A stretch of DNA of 37,247 nt, taken from contig WGCN01000083.1 in the NCBI GenBank assembly GCA_015493745.1, positions 1 to 37,247 on the forward strand, read 5' to 3'. Origin of the DNA: Calditrichales bacterium. Lineage in GTDB: Bacteria; Calditrichota; Calditrichia; Calditrichales; J004. The notes under the pieces are model-generated. The model did no database searches. It had not been told where the DNA came from and was given only the letters and a program-made list of their open reading frames with translations. Shown here one piece after another: positions 7,545-15,976 of the stretch (positions within the stretch are counted from its first letter, which is position 1; each line of letters starts with the position of its first letter). The translations under genes and the position numbers were made by a program.

Positions 7545-8405
7545 ATGAAACACATCCTTATCCTTTTCGTTTTGTTCGCCCTGACCGCCTGTACGGAGCG
7601 GCTGTTTACCTCCGGGGAAACCGTTGTCCCCGAACCCAAATCCCAACCTGTATCCCGCGTGGAAATGTATCCCGTTGTGGCCGGCATGACCCTGGTACCG
7701 GGAGGCTGGTTTAATATGGGATCCAACAAGGCCGAGAATGAACAGCCCGTTCATCGCGTGTATGTTGATGATTTTTATATGGATGAGACCGAGGTGACGG
7801 TGGCCCAGTTCCGTGATTTTGTGCGGGCCACGCGCCGGAAGATGCCCAAACAGCCCTCCTGGAATAAAAGTAACCATCCGGTGGTCAACGTCACCTGGCA
7901 ACAAGCCGCCGCCTATGCCCGCTGGGCCGGGAAACGCCTGCCCACGGAAGCGGAATGGGAATACGCCGCCCGCGGGGGGGCCATGAACTATAACTATGTT
8001 TTCGAAGGCAGCCGCGGTTATGGGAAAAACTATGAGAATATTGCCGATGAGTCCATGCGCCGGGTAAAGTTTCACTATCCGGTGGTGGAAGGGTATGATG
8101 ACGGCTATGTTTACACGGCGCCGGTGGCCAGCTATCCTCCCAACCGCTTTGGCCTGTATGACCTGAACGGCAATGTGCTGGAATGGGTGGCCGACTGGTA
8201 TGCCGACAAGTATTCACCGGGCGAGCAGCGCAATCCCCGCGGTGCCGAAAAAGGCTTTTACCGCACCCTGCGCGGTGCCTCCTGGAACCGCAGCGGAAAA
8301 TATATGCGCGCCAGTTTTCGCAGTTTTTTTAACCCTGAGGTTCGTTTTGAGTTTATCGGATTCCGTTGTGCCCGGGACGCCCAGTTGCCCATTAGCAGGA
8401 AATAG
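7545..8405 (+). CDS. Lipoprotein with formylglycine-generating-enzyme (SUMF1/FGE-sulfatase) fold, probably non-catalytic
   Basis: A 286-residue exported lipoprotein. The signal peptide ends in the lipobox LTAC with Cys16 as lipidation site. The rest is an FGE-sulfatase domain: PGGWFNMGS (about 47-55), DETEVTVAQFRDFV, WAGKRLPTEAEWEYAARGG, YDLNGNVLEWVADWY, the LRGASW segment and a terminal FIGFRCARD. In true formylglycine-generating enzymes the stretch after RGGSW carries two catalytic cysteines. Here that stretch reads WNRSGKYMRASFRS and has none, so sulfatase activation is unlikely. Similar non-catalytic FGE-fold lipoproteins occur as structural or binding partners, as in GldK of gliding/secretion systems. 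It lies 157 bp after the kinase and may be a surface partner of it; that link is inference. Confidence 0.87.
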   Translation: MKHILILFVLFALTACTERLFTSGETVVPEPKSQPVSRVEMYPVVAGMTLVPGGWFNMGSNKAENEQPVHRVYVDDFYMDETEVTVAQFRDFVRATRRKMPKQPSWNKSNHPVVNVTWQQAAAYARWAGKRLPTEAEWEYAARGGAMNYNYVFEGSRGYGKNYENIADESMRRVKFHYPVVEGYDDGYVYTAPVASYPPNRFGLYDLNGNVLEWVADWYADKYSPGEQRNPRGAEKGFYRTLRGASWNRSGKYMRASFRSFFNPEVRFEFIGFRCARDAQLPISRK

Positions 8406-8527
8406 CTTACACTACCGCCCAAGGGCAGACAGCTCAAATAAAAACAAACACCCTCTTCCCCGTTCCCTCACCGGTCAATGACAGGGGAAGGCAGACCCAT
8501 TTGTGACATTATATTCCGGGATGCGAT

Positions 8528-11353
8528 ATGAAAAAACTTTATTTTGTACTTTCCCTATGCCTTACGCTTTCCGCTCAGCAGGATATCAGCTTTTTGGACA
8601 GACAGGCCATTGGCGCCACCGCCTTTACCAGGGCCCACCCCTCCTGGGATGGACGCGGCGTGATCATCATGATCATCGACAGCGGCGTGGATATGGGCGT
8701 GGCAGGACTGCTTTCCACCACGGAGGGAAAAGTAAAAGTGATCGATGTGCGGGACTTTAGCGGCGAGGGTGATATTCCCCTGGAGGAGGCCGCCCCGGGT
8801 CGCGAAAACGGAGAGTCTTTTCTGGAAGCACCGGACGGACGGCGTCTGTATGGCTATGACCCGTTTTTACCGTTGAGTTCCGATTCCCTTTTTTATATCG
8901 GTTTTTTTGAGGAAAAACAGTTTTTGGATGACACCTATGTCGATATAAACGGTAACGGACGGCGGGACGACACCTTTGGCGTGGCCGTTTTTCTGGATAG
9001 CAGTGATGTCTGGCGGGCCATTGTCGATTTGGATGGTGACGGAAACCTGCATGATGAAAAAGCGCTGTATGATTACAGCCGGCGGTTAAAGCCTCTCGAT
9101 TTCCGTTCGGTGCAAAAACAGCCCGCCCCTTTTGCCATTGCCCTGAAAATAGACATGATCGAGGAAAAGGCCGTTTTTCATTTTGACGCCAGCGGCCACG
9201 GCACCCATGTGGCCGGGATCGCCGCCGGTTATACCATCGGAGGATTGAAGGGCCTGAACGGCATTGCCCCCGGGGCACAGATTATTTCACTGAAAATCGG
9301 CGATGAACGGCTTTCCGGCGCGGCCACCACAAGCAACAGCATGCGCAAAGCCTATCAGTTTATCTCCGATTATGCCGAGGCCCATCCACGGCAAGCGGTG
9401 GTCGCCAGCATGAGTTACGGAATCGGTTCCGAGGAAGAGGGCCAATCGCTCATGGAATATCTGATCAATGATCTGATCGAAAGCCATGAGAATGTCTATA
9501 TCTGTCTTAGCGCGGGGAATGAAGGCCCGGGCTTATCTTCCATCGGCCTGCCTTCCACGGCGGAGCATGCCCTGACCGTCGGCGCGGTGAACACGGCGCG
9601 CAGCGCCCGCGATAACATGGCCTCCTTTATAAAAAACGATAAGATCTTCGCCTTTAGCTCCCGCGGAGGTGAAACAGCCAAGCCGGATATTGTCACTCCC
9701 GGATCGGCCCTGTCCACGGTACCTCCCTTTGACGGATATGGTGTAAAGTCGGGAACCAGCATGGCCACGCCGCAGGCTTCCGGCGCCTGTGCCCTGTTGC
9801 TCTCCGCGGCCCTGCAAAGCAAAAAGGGCCTGCCCGATATGTTTTTACTGAAAAAGGCGCTGCGCTACAGTGCCCGTCCCCTCCCGGGTTACAGTATTCC
9901 CGACCAGGGCTATGGCATGGTCCGGGTGCCGGCCGCCTGGGATTTGCTAAAATCCCTGCTCAAGCGGAAAAACAAACATATCCGGGGTTACAGCATCCGT
10001 ACATTCAACCCGGGAAGCCCATCGGGTGTAAGCGCCGGATACTGGCGTCAGGGAGGCCTGTTCCCCACCCGGCGCCATCCGCAAAGTTTTTTTGTCAACC
10101 CCGTTTTTTCGGACAGCGTATCGGAAAAGCAGAAACGAAACATGGTACACGGTTACCGTCTTACAACCAGCGCCGGATGGTTAAAAACCATACAGAAAAA
10201 TATCCGGCTTAAGCAGGATAACGCGGCGGAGATCAGCGTATATGCCGATCCCGGGGCCCTGCGCCGGCCGGGGCTGTACAGTGCGCGGGTAGAGGCCTAC
10301 CCCATGGGCGGACTTTTCACCGATACCTCACCCGCAAACCGGGCCTTTGACTTTCCGGTCACCATCATCATCCCCCGCCATGCCGGGAGGGAGAAGAACT
10401 ACAGCGTCACATGGAAGCATGAGCTGGCCGTCGGTGACTTGCAGCGTGATTTTATACAGATACCCACGGGAGCCACGGCCATGGCTCTGACCATCATGCC
10501 CCGGGATAAAAAAAGCCGTGTGAGCACCACCCTGTTCGACCCCCAGGGCCGTGAACTGACGGGCAGCCTTTATCTGGACGGACAAAAAACCACCCGCGCC
10601 GTAAAAAGGCTGGATGCCTCGGGCTTAAAGGACGGCATCTGGGAAATAGATTTTTACAACGCCCCCTCTCATACGGAAACGGCCCGGTTTACCAGCACCG
10701 TTGCCTTTGGCGGCCTGCAATCCAGGCCCAGGGTATTGCGCCGCTTCTTTTTAAAAGACCAAAACAGCCCCCAGGCCACGCTGGAAATAAAAAACCACTT
10801 TACCACCATCTACCGGGCCGGTATTCGCGGACAAATTGTCGGCATACAAAGAAAAATCCGCCTGCGGGGCCACAACGGCGCTTACAGTCAAAACTTTGAG
10901 ATAAGCGACAGCTATAAAAATGCGGTCTTTAACCTGGAGATGGATAAAGCCGCCTTCAGCCGGCTCACGGATTTTGTAGTCCGTATCAAAGATGCCGATG
11001 AGCGGGTACTGGTGAATACCGCCATGACCTATGCCAAAATGGAGATTGTTTTTACCCCGGAAAGCAGCGGTCACTACACCCTGGAACTATTACCGGCCTT
11101 TAGCGATGATCAAAATGACCGTTGGAGTATGGACATAAAGCAATCTTTTAACTATTTTAGAACCATCCGGGTTGTAAGCGATCGCGAGGATTTTTATCCC
11201 GATGTAACAAAAAAACTGAACATACGTTTACAAAAAATGCCGCAAATGGCGCCGGAAGGCTACTATCTTTATGGTGAGGTGTGGCTGGACAGCACGGAGA
11301 TGGACGCCCTGCGTACCAGCATCCCCATCGAGATACGTACACGCATAGAATAA
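8528..11353 (+). CDS. Secreted subtilisin-family (S8) peptidase resembling tripeptidyl-peptidase II
   Basis: A 941-residue exported serine peptidase with a Sec signal peptide (about 1-17). The catalytic triad is Asp51 (MIIDSGVD), His224 (GHGTHVAG) and Ser411 (GTSMATPQASG), with oxyanion Asn331 (SAGNEGP). An insert of about 170 residues separates Asp and His; it contains two EF-hand-like D-rich loops (DINGNGRRD, DLDGDGNLHD) that may bind calcium. This long insert and segments such as APGAQIISLKIGDERLS match the tripeptidyl-peptidase II branch; ordinary subtilisins have a short Asp-His spacing. Residues about 480-941 form beta-rich accessory domains, also TPP II-like. Eukaryotic TPP II is cytosolic and giant; this protein is predicted to be periplasmic or surface-exposed. 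It lies 17 bp before the PTS EIIC start. Confidence 0.9.
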   Translation: MKKLYFVLSLCLTLSAQQDISFLDRQAIGATAFTRAHPSWDGRGVIIMIIDSGVDMGVAGLLSTTEGKVKVIDVRDFSGEGDIPLEEAAPGRENGESFLEAPDGRRLYGYDPFLPLSSDSLFYIGFFEEKQFLDDTYVDINGNGRRDDTFGVAVFLDSSDVWRAIVDLDGDGNLHDEKALYDYSRRLKPLDFRSVQKQPAPFAIALKIDMIEEKAVFHFDASGHGTHVAGIAAGYTIGGLKGLNGIAPGAQIISLKIGDERLSGAATTSNSMRKAYQFISDYAEAHPRQAVVASMSYGIGSEEEGQSLMEYLINDLIESHENVYICLSAGNEGPGLSSIGLPSTAEHALTVGAVNTARSARDNMASFIKNDKIFAFSSRGGETAKPDIVTPGSALSTVPPFDGYGVKSGTSMATPQASGACALLLSAALQSKKGLPDMFLLKKALRYSARPLPGYSIPDQGYGMVRVPAAWDLLKSLLKRKNKHIRGYSIRTFNPGSPSGVSAGYWRQGGLFPTRRHPQSFFVNPVFSDSVSEKQKRNMVHGYRLTTSAGWLKTIQKNIRLKQDNAAEISVYADPGALRRPGLYSARVEAYPMGGLFTDTSPANRAFDFPVTIIIPRHAGREKNYSVTWKHELAVGDLQRDFIQIPTGATAMALTIMPRDKKSRVSTTLFDPQGRELTGSLYLDGQKTTRAVKRLDASGLKDGIWEIDFYNAPSHTETARFTSTVAFGGLQSRPRVLRRFFLKDQNSPQATLEIKNHFTTIYRAGIRGQIVGIQRKIRLRGHNGAYSQNFEISDSYKNAVFNLEMDKAAFSRLTDFVVRIKDADERVLVNTAMTYAKMEIVFTPESSGHYTLELLPAFSDDQNDRWSMDIKQSFNYFRTIRVVSDREDFYPDVTKKLNIRLQKMPQMAPEGYYLYGEVWLDSTEMDALRTSIPIEIRTRIE

Positions 11354-11370
11354 AAAAGGATCAAAAAACG

Positions 11371-12060
11371 TTGGCGGACAGCATTTTTTACAGCCTTTTG
11401 TTCGGACTGATCTGTCTGGACCAGAGGTATGTTTTCCAGTTTAACATTTCCCAGCCGCTGTTCACCAGCACCCTGATCGGCCTTTTAAGCGGGCATGTTC
11501 AGGAGGCGGTCTACTTTGGCGCGCTTGTACAGCTTTTATGGCTCAGCAATCTGCCCGTGGGAGCTTCGGTTATACCCGACGGCAACATCGCTTCCGTGAT
11601 TGGTACCGTCCTCTATATAAAGTATTCCGCCATCTACGCCGAACATGGATACTTCCTGTTGTTGATTTCCATTTTTCTGGTGGTTCTGTTCAGTTATGTG
11701 GGCGGTCAGTTGGATATTTTCGCCCGTTACCGTAATGAACACATAATGAACCACGCTTTACAGGCTTTAAAACGTAAGGATAAAAAAGTGCGGCTGGGGG
11801 TCTATATCATTCCCTCCCTGCTGGGTCACTTTTTATTAAATGCTTTACTGATTCTGACCGGGATTGAATCCGCTTCGTGGCTTTTGGATATTTTGTATCA
11901 AAAAGTACCCGCCATACTCAACATCCATTGGCGTTTTGTGGAAATTGCGCTCATTGGTACGGGTATTGGCATGATACTGGGAATTTATCACGATAAAAAG
12001 AAGTATGCTCTTATAGGAGCGGCCGCCGTCCTGATACTTATCATCAGGATGATTCATTAG
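11371..12060 (+). CDS. PTS EIIC component, mannose/sorbose family (TTG start)
   Basis: A 229-residue membrane permease subunit with about seven hydrophobic segments. SQPLFTSTLIGLLSGHVQEAVYFGALVQLLWL is the conserved N-terminal half of EIIC-Man (written here over 20 residues only as key blocks: SQPLFTSTLIGLLSG, then GALVQLLWL), and PVGASVIPDGNIASVIGT is the family loop. The start is taken as TTG at 11371, 17 bp after the peptidase stop, with AAAAGGA at about 11354-11360. An in-frame ATG at 11281 would add 30 residues lying inside the peptidase gene with low-complexity charged sequence, so it is rejected. EIIC forms the sugar channel with EIID, next downstream. No fused or adjacent mannose-type EIIA/EIIB is present. 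Confidence 0.85.
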   Translation: MADSIFYSLLFGLICLDQRYVFQFNISQPLFTSTLIGLLSGHVQEAVYFGALVQLLWLSNLPVGASVIPDGNIASVIGTVLYIKYSAIYAEHGYFLLLISIFLVVLFSYVGGQLDIFARYRNEHIMNHALQALKRKDKKVRLGVYIIPSLLGHFLLNALLILTGIESASWLLDILYQKVPAILNIHWRFVEIALIGTGIGMILGIYHDKKKYALIGAAAVLILIIRMIH

Positions 12061-12113
12061 CGGCCGGGATAGCGGAGCTTTGAAACAGGTTTACCGCAGG
12101 GGTAAAATAAAAC

Positions 12114-12884
12114 ATGGTTAAAAAGATTTCACTTGCAGACAAGTTCAGCATCTTTTGGCGCTCCTTGTTTATCCAGGCCGGCTGGAACTATAAAGGTATG
12201 ATCTCCATGGGGTTCAGTTTTGCCCTGGTGCCCATGGCCCGGCGGCTCTATAAGCATGACCCCGCGGCCTATAACGCTTTTCTCCGCCGGCATCTCGCCT
12301 TTTTTAACGCCCATCCCTATTTTGCCTCTTACGCCCTGGGCGCCATCGTGCGGTTGGAAGAAGATATTGCCGCCGGCAAGGTTTCCGTGGAACAGGAAGA
12401 ACACTTTAAAAATGCGCTGATCGGCCCCCTGGGCGCCCTGGGAGACCAGCTTTTTTGGGGCATAATACGTCCGGCGGTATTTGCTTTTGGCGTCCTGGGG
12501 TATTATTTATATGATGATATCAATGATCAATTGACAATACTGCTTTTACTCTTTATGCTATATAACATTCCGCACCTTTATATACGCATACACGGATTTA
12601 GCCGCAGTTACCGGGATGGCTATCAGGTTTGCCGGATATTAAAGATTGAGAATTTTAAATATTTAAAATGGGCTTACATGGGACTGGGTCTGTTCTGTGT
12701 AGGTATTTTCGCCGGTCTCAATGCTCCGATACCACCGCATGTGTACCCGATGGAGTTTTTGATATTTATCGTAAGCATTGTTACGGCGGCTTATCTGAAA
12801 ATTTTAAAAGCCCGGACTTATTTTGCCATGACCATACCGATACTCGTAGCCTTGCTACTGGAACTTATTACAGGAACCCTATGA
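12114..12884 (+). CDS. PTS EIID component, mannose family
   Basis: A 256-residue membrane protein unique to the mannose PTS family. The N-terminal block FWRSLFIQAGWNYKGMISMG, the RRLYKHDP segment, RRHLAFFNAHPYFASYALG, and GPLGALGDQLFWGIIRP are the EIID landmarks in their usual order. The C-terminal part has three or four hydrophobic helices and is somewhat shorter than E. coli ManZ (about 283 residues). With EIIC it makes the transmembrane sugar channel; phosphate would reach the sugar through EIIA and EIIB, which are not here. Its stop overlaps the HPr start (ATGA), so translation of the two is likely coupled. Confidence 0.9.
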   Translation: MVKKISLADKFSIFWRSLFIQAGWNYKGMISMGFSFALVPMARRLYKHDPAAYNAFLRRHLAFFNAHPYFASYALGAIVRLEEDIAAGKVSVEQEEHFKNALIGPLGALGDQLFWGIIRPAVFAFGVLGYYLYDDINDQLTILLLLFMLYNIPHLYIRIHGFSRSYRDGYQVCRILKIENFKYLKWAYMGLGLFCVGIFAGLNAPIPPHVYPMEFLIFIVSIVTAAYLKILKARTYFAMTIPILVALLLELITGTL

Positions 12885-13147
12885 TCGAAGAAGTTTTACC
12901 GATATTGAACAAACACGGCCTGCACGCCCGGCCGGCGGCACGTCTGGTAAAAACAGCGGGACAATTTAAATCCAACGTTAAGCTGTTTAAGGATGGGCTG
13001 GAGGTTAATGCCAAAAGCATCATGGGCGTAATGATGCTGGCCGCCGAGCCGGGCAGCGAGGTGCTGCTGCAAATTGAAGGCGATGATGAACAGGAAGCCT
13101 TTAACGCCCTGAAGGAACTGTTTGAAAAAAAATTTCATGAAGAGTAA
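12881..13147 (+). CDS. ptsH: Phosphocarrier protein HPr
   Basis: An 88-residue cytoplasmic phosphocarrier. His15 in KHGLHARPAA is the site phosphorylated by enzyme I. Ser46 in AKSIMGVMML is the regulatory serine used by HPr kinase/phosphorylase in lineages that have it, and the local sequence is kept intact. The start ATG overlaps the EIID stop by 4 bp (ATGA); a longer in-frame extension back to 12668 runs through the EIID gene and is not credible. The enzyme I gene follows after 3 bp. The presence of Ser46 suggests an hprK gene elsewhere in the genome; none lies in this window. Confidence 0.95.
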   Translation: MIEEVLPILNKHGLHARPAARLVKTAGQFKSNVKLFKDGLEVNAKSIMGVMMLAAEPGSEVLLQIEGDDEQEAFNALKELFEKKFHEE

Positions 13148-13150
13148 CCC

Positions 13151-14902
13151 ATGAACAAAGAGCTGGTTTTCAACACAAAAGTTACCGCGCCGGGCATTGC
13201 CATCGGCGCCGCCTTTGTATTTAAACCGTATAGCTATGAACTGGAACAAATCGCCAAAATAACCACCGAAAGCAGCCGGGAGCAGAGCCAGTTGGAAGAA
13301 GCCCGGCTAAAGGTTCTGCGGCAGCTCAGTCATGCCCTGAAACGTAACCAGCTCGCCCATGGGGATAAATTCGGCGCCATCTTTGAAAGCCAGATGGCCT
13401 TTTTGCAGGATGAAATCCTTTTGGATGAAATATTAAATGAAATCGACCAAAAGTCCTGCCACGCCGCCATAGCCGTTAACAGAGTGCTTTCGAGAAAAAG
13501 CGAACATTTTTTAAATCTGGATAACAATTTCTTCCGGGAACGGGCCTTTGACATTATCGACCTGCGTCAAAAATGGATACTGGCCCTGCTGGGACAGGGA
13601 ATCGATTATCATCTCAACTATCCGGCCATCATTGTTGCCGAGAATCTCTCTCCTTCGGATACGGTTAATTTCAACCGCAACCTGCTGCTGGGCATTCTTA
13701 CCGACCAGGGAGGCTATACATCCCATTCCGCCATTTTTGCCCGCGGCCTGAATATCCCCTCCATGGTCAACAACACCAATTTGAGCCAATTGATTCACAA
13801 TAAGGATACGATCATCCTCGACGGTGAAAACGGCAAGGTCATCGTGCACCCCACCGCGGAGACCCTGGCCCGTTACAAATCCCTGCGGAAGGAATATATC
13901 AGTCTGAGCCGCATCAATCCCGCCGAGTGGCCGCAAAGCACACACACAGCGGACGGCCACCGCATACGGCTATTGTTAAATATAGAATTTGCCCATGAGG
14001 CCTCCCGGGTCGGAGAGTTTTCCGCCGACGGCGTGGGGCTTTTCCGCACCGAGGCCCTGTTGTTTGAACGGGACAATATTCCCGATGAGCAATGCCAGTT
14101 CAGCATTTATAAAAAAACGTTGAAAAACCTGAAAGGGGCTCCCTGTACCATCAGAACATTCGATCTGGGTGGCGACAAACTGCTCAAGGGGGTGACCGAA
14201 TACAGCGAGCCCAACCCCTTCCTGGGCTGGCGGGCCATTCGTTTCAGCCTCGATAATCCGGTCATCTTTAAAACCCAGCTCAAGGCCATGCTCAAGGCCT
14301 CGGTCTTCGGTCATATAAAAATCCTGATCCCGATGATAAACACCATCGATGAAATATTGCACGTCAAGGAGTTATACAATGAGGTACGCCAGGAACTGCG
14401 CCTCAATAAGGTCCGGATGGCGGACGATATTGAACTGGGCATCATGATTGAAACCCCGGCCGCAGCCATCACCGCCGAGGCACTGGCCGCCTATGTCGAT
14501 TTTTTAAGCATCGGCAGCAATGACCTCACCCAGTATACCCTGGCTGTGGATCGTACCAACAATCGTATCGCCGACCGCTATAACCCTTTTGAACCCGCGG
14601 TTTTAAAAATGATTGACCTGACCATCAACGCGGCCCGAAAGAACGAAAAACCGCTTTCCGTTTGCGGTGAGTTTGCCGCCGATCCCCGGGCCATTCCCCT
14701 GCTGTTGGGAATGGGCGTCAAACAATTCAGCGTGGCCCCGGCCAATTTTTACATTGTGAAAAAAATAATCCATTCCGTAAATTTAACGGAGTGCGGGCAG
14801 CTTTACCACCAGGCCAAAGACAGTTACAGAGTCGAAGAGATCGAAAACCTCTGTGAACAGTTTCTGCAAAACAAGATGCCCGACCTACATACTATAAAGT
14901 AA
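13151..14902 (+). CDS. ptsI: PTS enzyme I (phosphoenolpyruvate-protein phosphotransferase)
   Basis: A 583-residue cytoplasmic enzyme, full length for the family. It takes the phosphoryl group from PEP and passes it to HPr. The N-terminal HPr-binding/swivelling part carries the active histidine His192 in DQGGYTSHSAIFARGLNIPS. The PEP-binding barrel contains GVGLFRTEALLF (294-305), the TFDLGGDK block (336-343), SIGSNDLTQYTLAVDR (453-468) and the active cysteine Cys505 in SVCGEFAAD. All catalytic signatures are intact. It starts 3 bp after HPr. The isomerase gene follows 11 bp later with an AAGGAG site, so the operon continues. Confidence 0.97.
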   Translation: MNKELVFNTKVTAPGIAIGAAFVFKPYSYELEQIAKITTESSREQSQLEEARLKVLRQLSHALKRNQLAHGDKFGAIFESQMAFLQDEILLDEILNEIDQKSCHAAIAVNRVLSRKSEHFLNLDNNFFRERAFDIIDLRQKWILALLGQGIDYHLNYPAIIVAENLSPSDTVNFNRNLLLGILTDQGGYTSHSAIFARGLNIPSMVNNTNLSQLIHNKDTIILDGENGKVIVHPTAETLARYKSLRKEYISLSRINPAEWPQSTHTADGHRIRLLLNIEFAHEASRVGEFSADGVGLFRTEALLFERDNIPDEQCQFSIYKKTLKNLKGAPCTIRTFDLGGDKLLKGVTEYSEPNPFLGWRAIRFSLDNPVIFKTQLKAMLKASVFGHIKILIPMINTIDEILHVKELYNEVRQELRLNKVRMADDIELGIMIETPAAAITAEALAAYVDFLSIGSNDLTQYTLAVDRTNNRIADRYNPFEPAVLKMIDLTINAARKNEKPLSVCGEFAADPRAIPLLLGMGVKQFSVAPANFYIVKKIIHSVNLTECGQLYHQAKDSYRVEEIENLCEQFLQNKMPDLHTIK

Positions 14903-14913
14903 GGAGCATAGAA

Positions 14914-15954
14914 ATGTATACACCGGACAAAAGCAATTTCAGGCAGTTTCTAAACGATTTTCACTCCCAAATCGACGCCGGCAAAAAACTCAGCGACACG
15001 GCCGCCATCACTATCGATACGGACAGGGTCAATAATATCGTCTATTTCGGTATGGGCGGATCGGCTATCGCCGGTGATCTGCTTAAGGACACCCTGTTCC
15101 GGCAGTTAAAGGTGCCCATGTCCATCCACCGCACCTACCATGCCCCGGCTTATACCAATAAAAACAGCCTGGTTATCGCCTGCAGCTATTCCGGAAATAC
15201 CGAAGAGGTGCTCAGTGCCATGAAGGACATTAAGGACAGCGGCGCCCAGGTGATTGTGATTTCCTCGGGCGGGCAGCTTAGCAAAAACGCCCTTGAAAAA
15301 AATGATCCGGTTATTTCCCTGCCGGCCGGCTATCCGCCGCGTATGGCCCTGGGATTTATGTTCTTCTCCCTTTACCATACCCTGGGGCGCAACGGCCTGG
15401 TGGAAGAGTATCAGGAAGATTTATCCTCGCTGAGCCTGTTTGTCAAGGAGGAGATCGCCAAACATGACGCCACCCGTCACAGCGGTCACATTCTGGCTTT
15501 TGAGCTGGCCAAAACCATGCACCACCATATCCCCGTTCTGTACTCCTCTTCACCCTTTTTGCAAACCATCAGCCGCCGCTGGCAAAACCAATTACATGAG
15601 AACGGCAAAGTGTTGGCTTTCCGCAATGTCCTGCCGGAAATGAACCACAATGAGATTGTCGGCTGGGAAATGGAACTGCCCTGCATGGAAAATCTGATGG
15701 CCGTATTTCTGGAGAACGAAAACCCCATGCCGAGAATTAAGATGCGCATCACGCACACCATCGAGGTTATAAAAAAGAGCGGCGTACCGCTTATTGAAGT
15801 ATATTCCTCCGGCGAAACGGTATTTGAGAAAGTTTTTTCCCTTATCGTTCTGGGGGACTGGGTGAGCTACTATATTGCCCTGCTCAACAAGAAAGACCCC
15901 ATGCATATCGCCAATATCGACTATTTAAAACAACAGTTAGCACAGGCCAATTAG
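14914..15954 (+). CDS. Bifunctional phosphoglucose/phosphomannose isomerase (SIS family)
   Basis: A 346-residue enzyme with two SIS sugar-phosphate domains. The first has [14 protein letters not shown] (44-57) and [12 protein letters not shown] (90-101), the phosphate-binding Ser/Thr cluster. The second has [20 protein letters not shown] and the active-site region [10 protein letters not shown] (241-250). The C-terminal HIANIDYLK motif is characteristic of the dual-specificity PGI/PMI family first studied in archaea, not of the large classical Pgi. It would convert glucose 6-phosphate and mannose 6-phosphate to fructose 6-phosphate. Its position directly after the PTS genes makes sense if the EIIC/EIID pair imports glucose or mannose, although the sugar itself is not known. 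Confidence 0.9.
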   Translation: MYTPDKSNFRQFLNDFHSQIDAGKKLSDTAAITIDTDRVNNIVYFGMGGSAIAGDLLKDTLFRQLKVPMSIHRTYHAPAYTNKNSLVIACSYSGNTEEVLSAMKDIKDSGAQVIVISSGGQLSKNALEKNDPVISLPAGYPPRMALGFMFFSLYHTLGRNGLVEEYQEDLSSLSLFVKEEIAKHDATRHSGHILAFELAKTMHHHIPVLYSSSPFLQTISRRWQNQLHENGKVLAFRNVLPEMNHNEIVGWEMELPCMENLMAVFLENENPMPRIKMRITHTIEVIKKSGVPLIEVYSSGETVFEKVFSLIVLGDWVSYYIALLNKKDPMHIANIDYLKQQLAQAN

Positions 15955-15976
15955 CCTTTTTTTTAGGAGAACGTAC

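Noticed and set aside
8455..8490. Possible terminator between the FGE-fold lipoprotein and the S8 peptidase
   Set aside because: The CTTCCCC/GGGGAAG arms are 7 bp with a 22-nt loop and no T-tract, too weak to call.
11281..11370. N-terminal extension of EIIC to an ATG inside the peptidase gene
   Set aside because: The extra residues are hydrophilic, unlike EIIC N-termini, and overlap the peptidase; TTG at 11371 with an AAAAGGA site fits the family length.
12668..12880. Upstream extension of HPr
   Set aside because: It is out-of-frame reading of the EIID gene; ATG at 12881 gives the standard 88-residue HPr with His15 and Ser46 at canonical positions.
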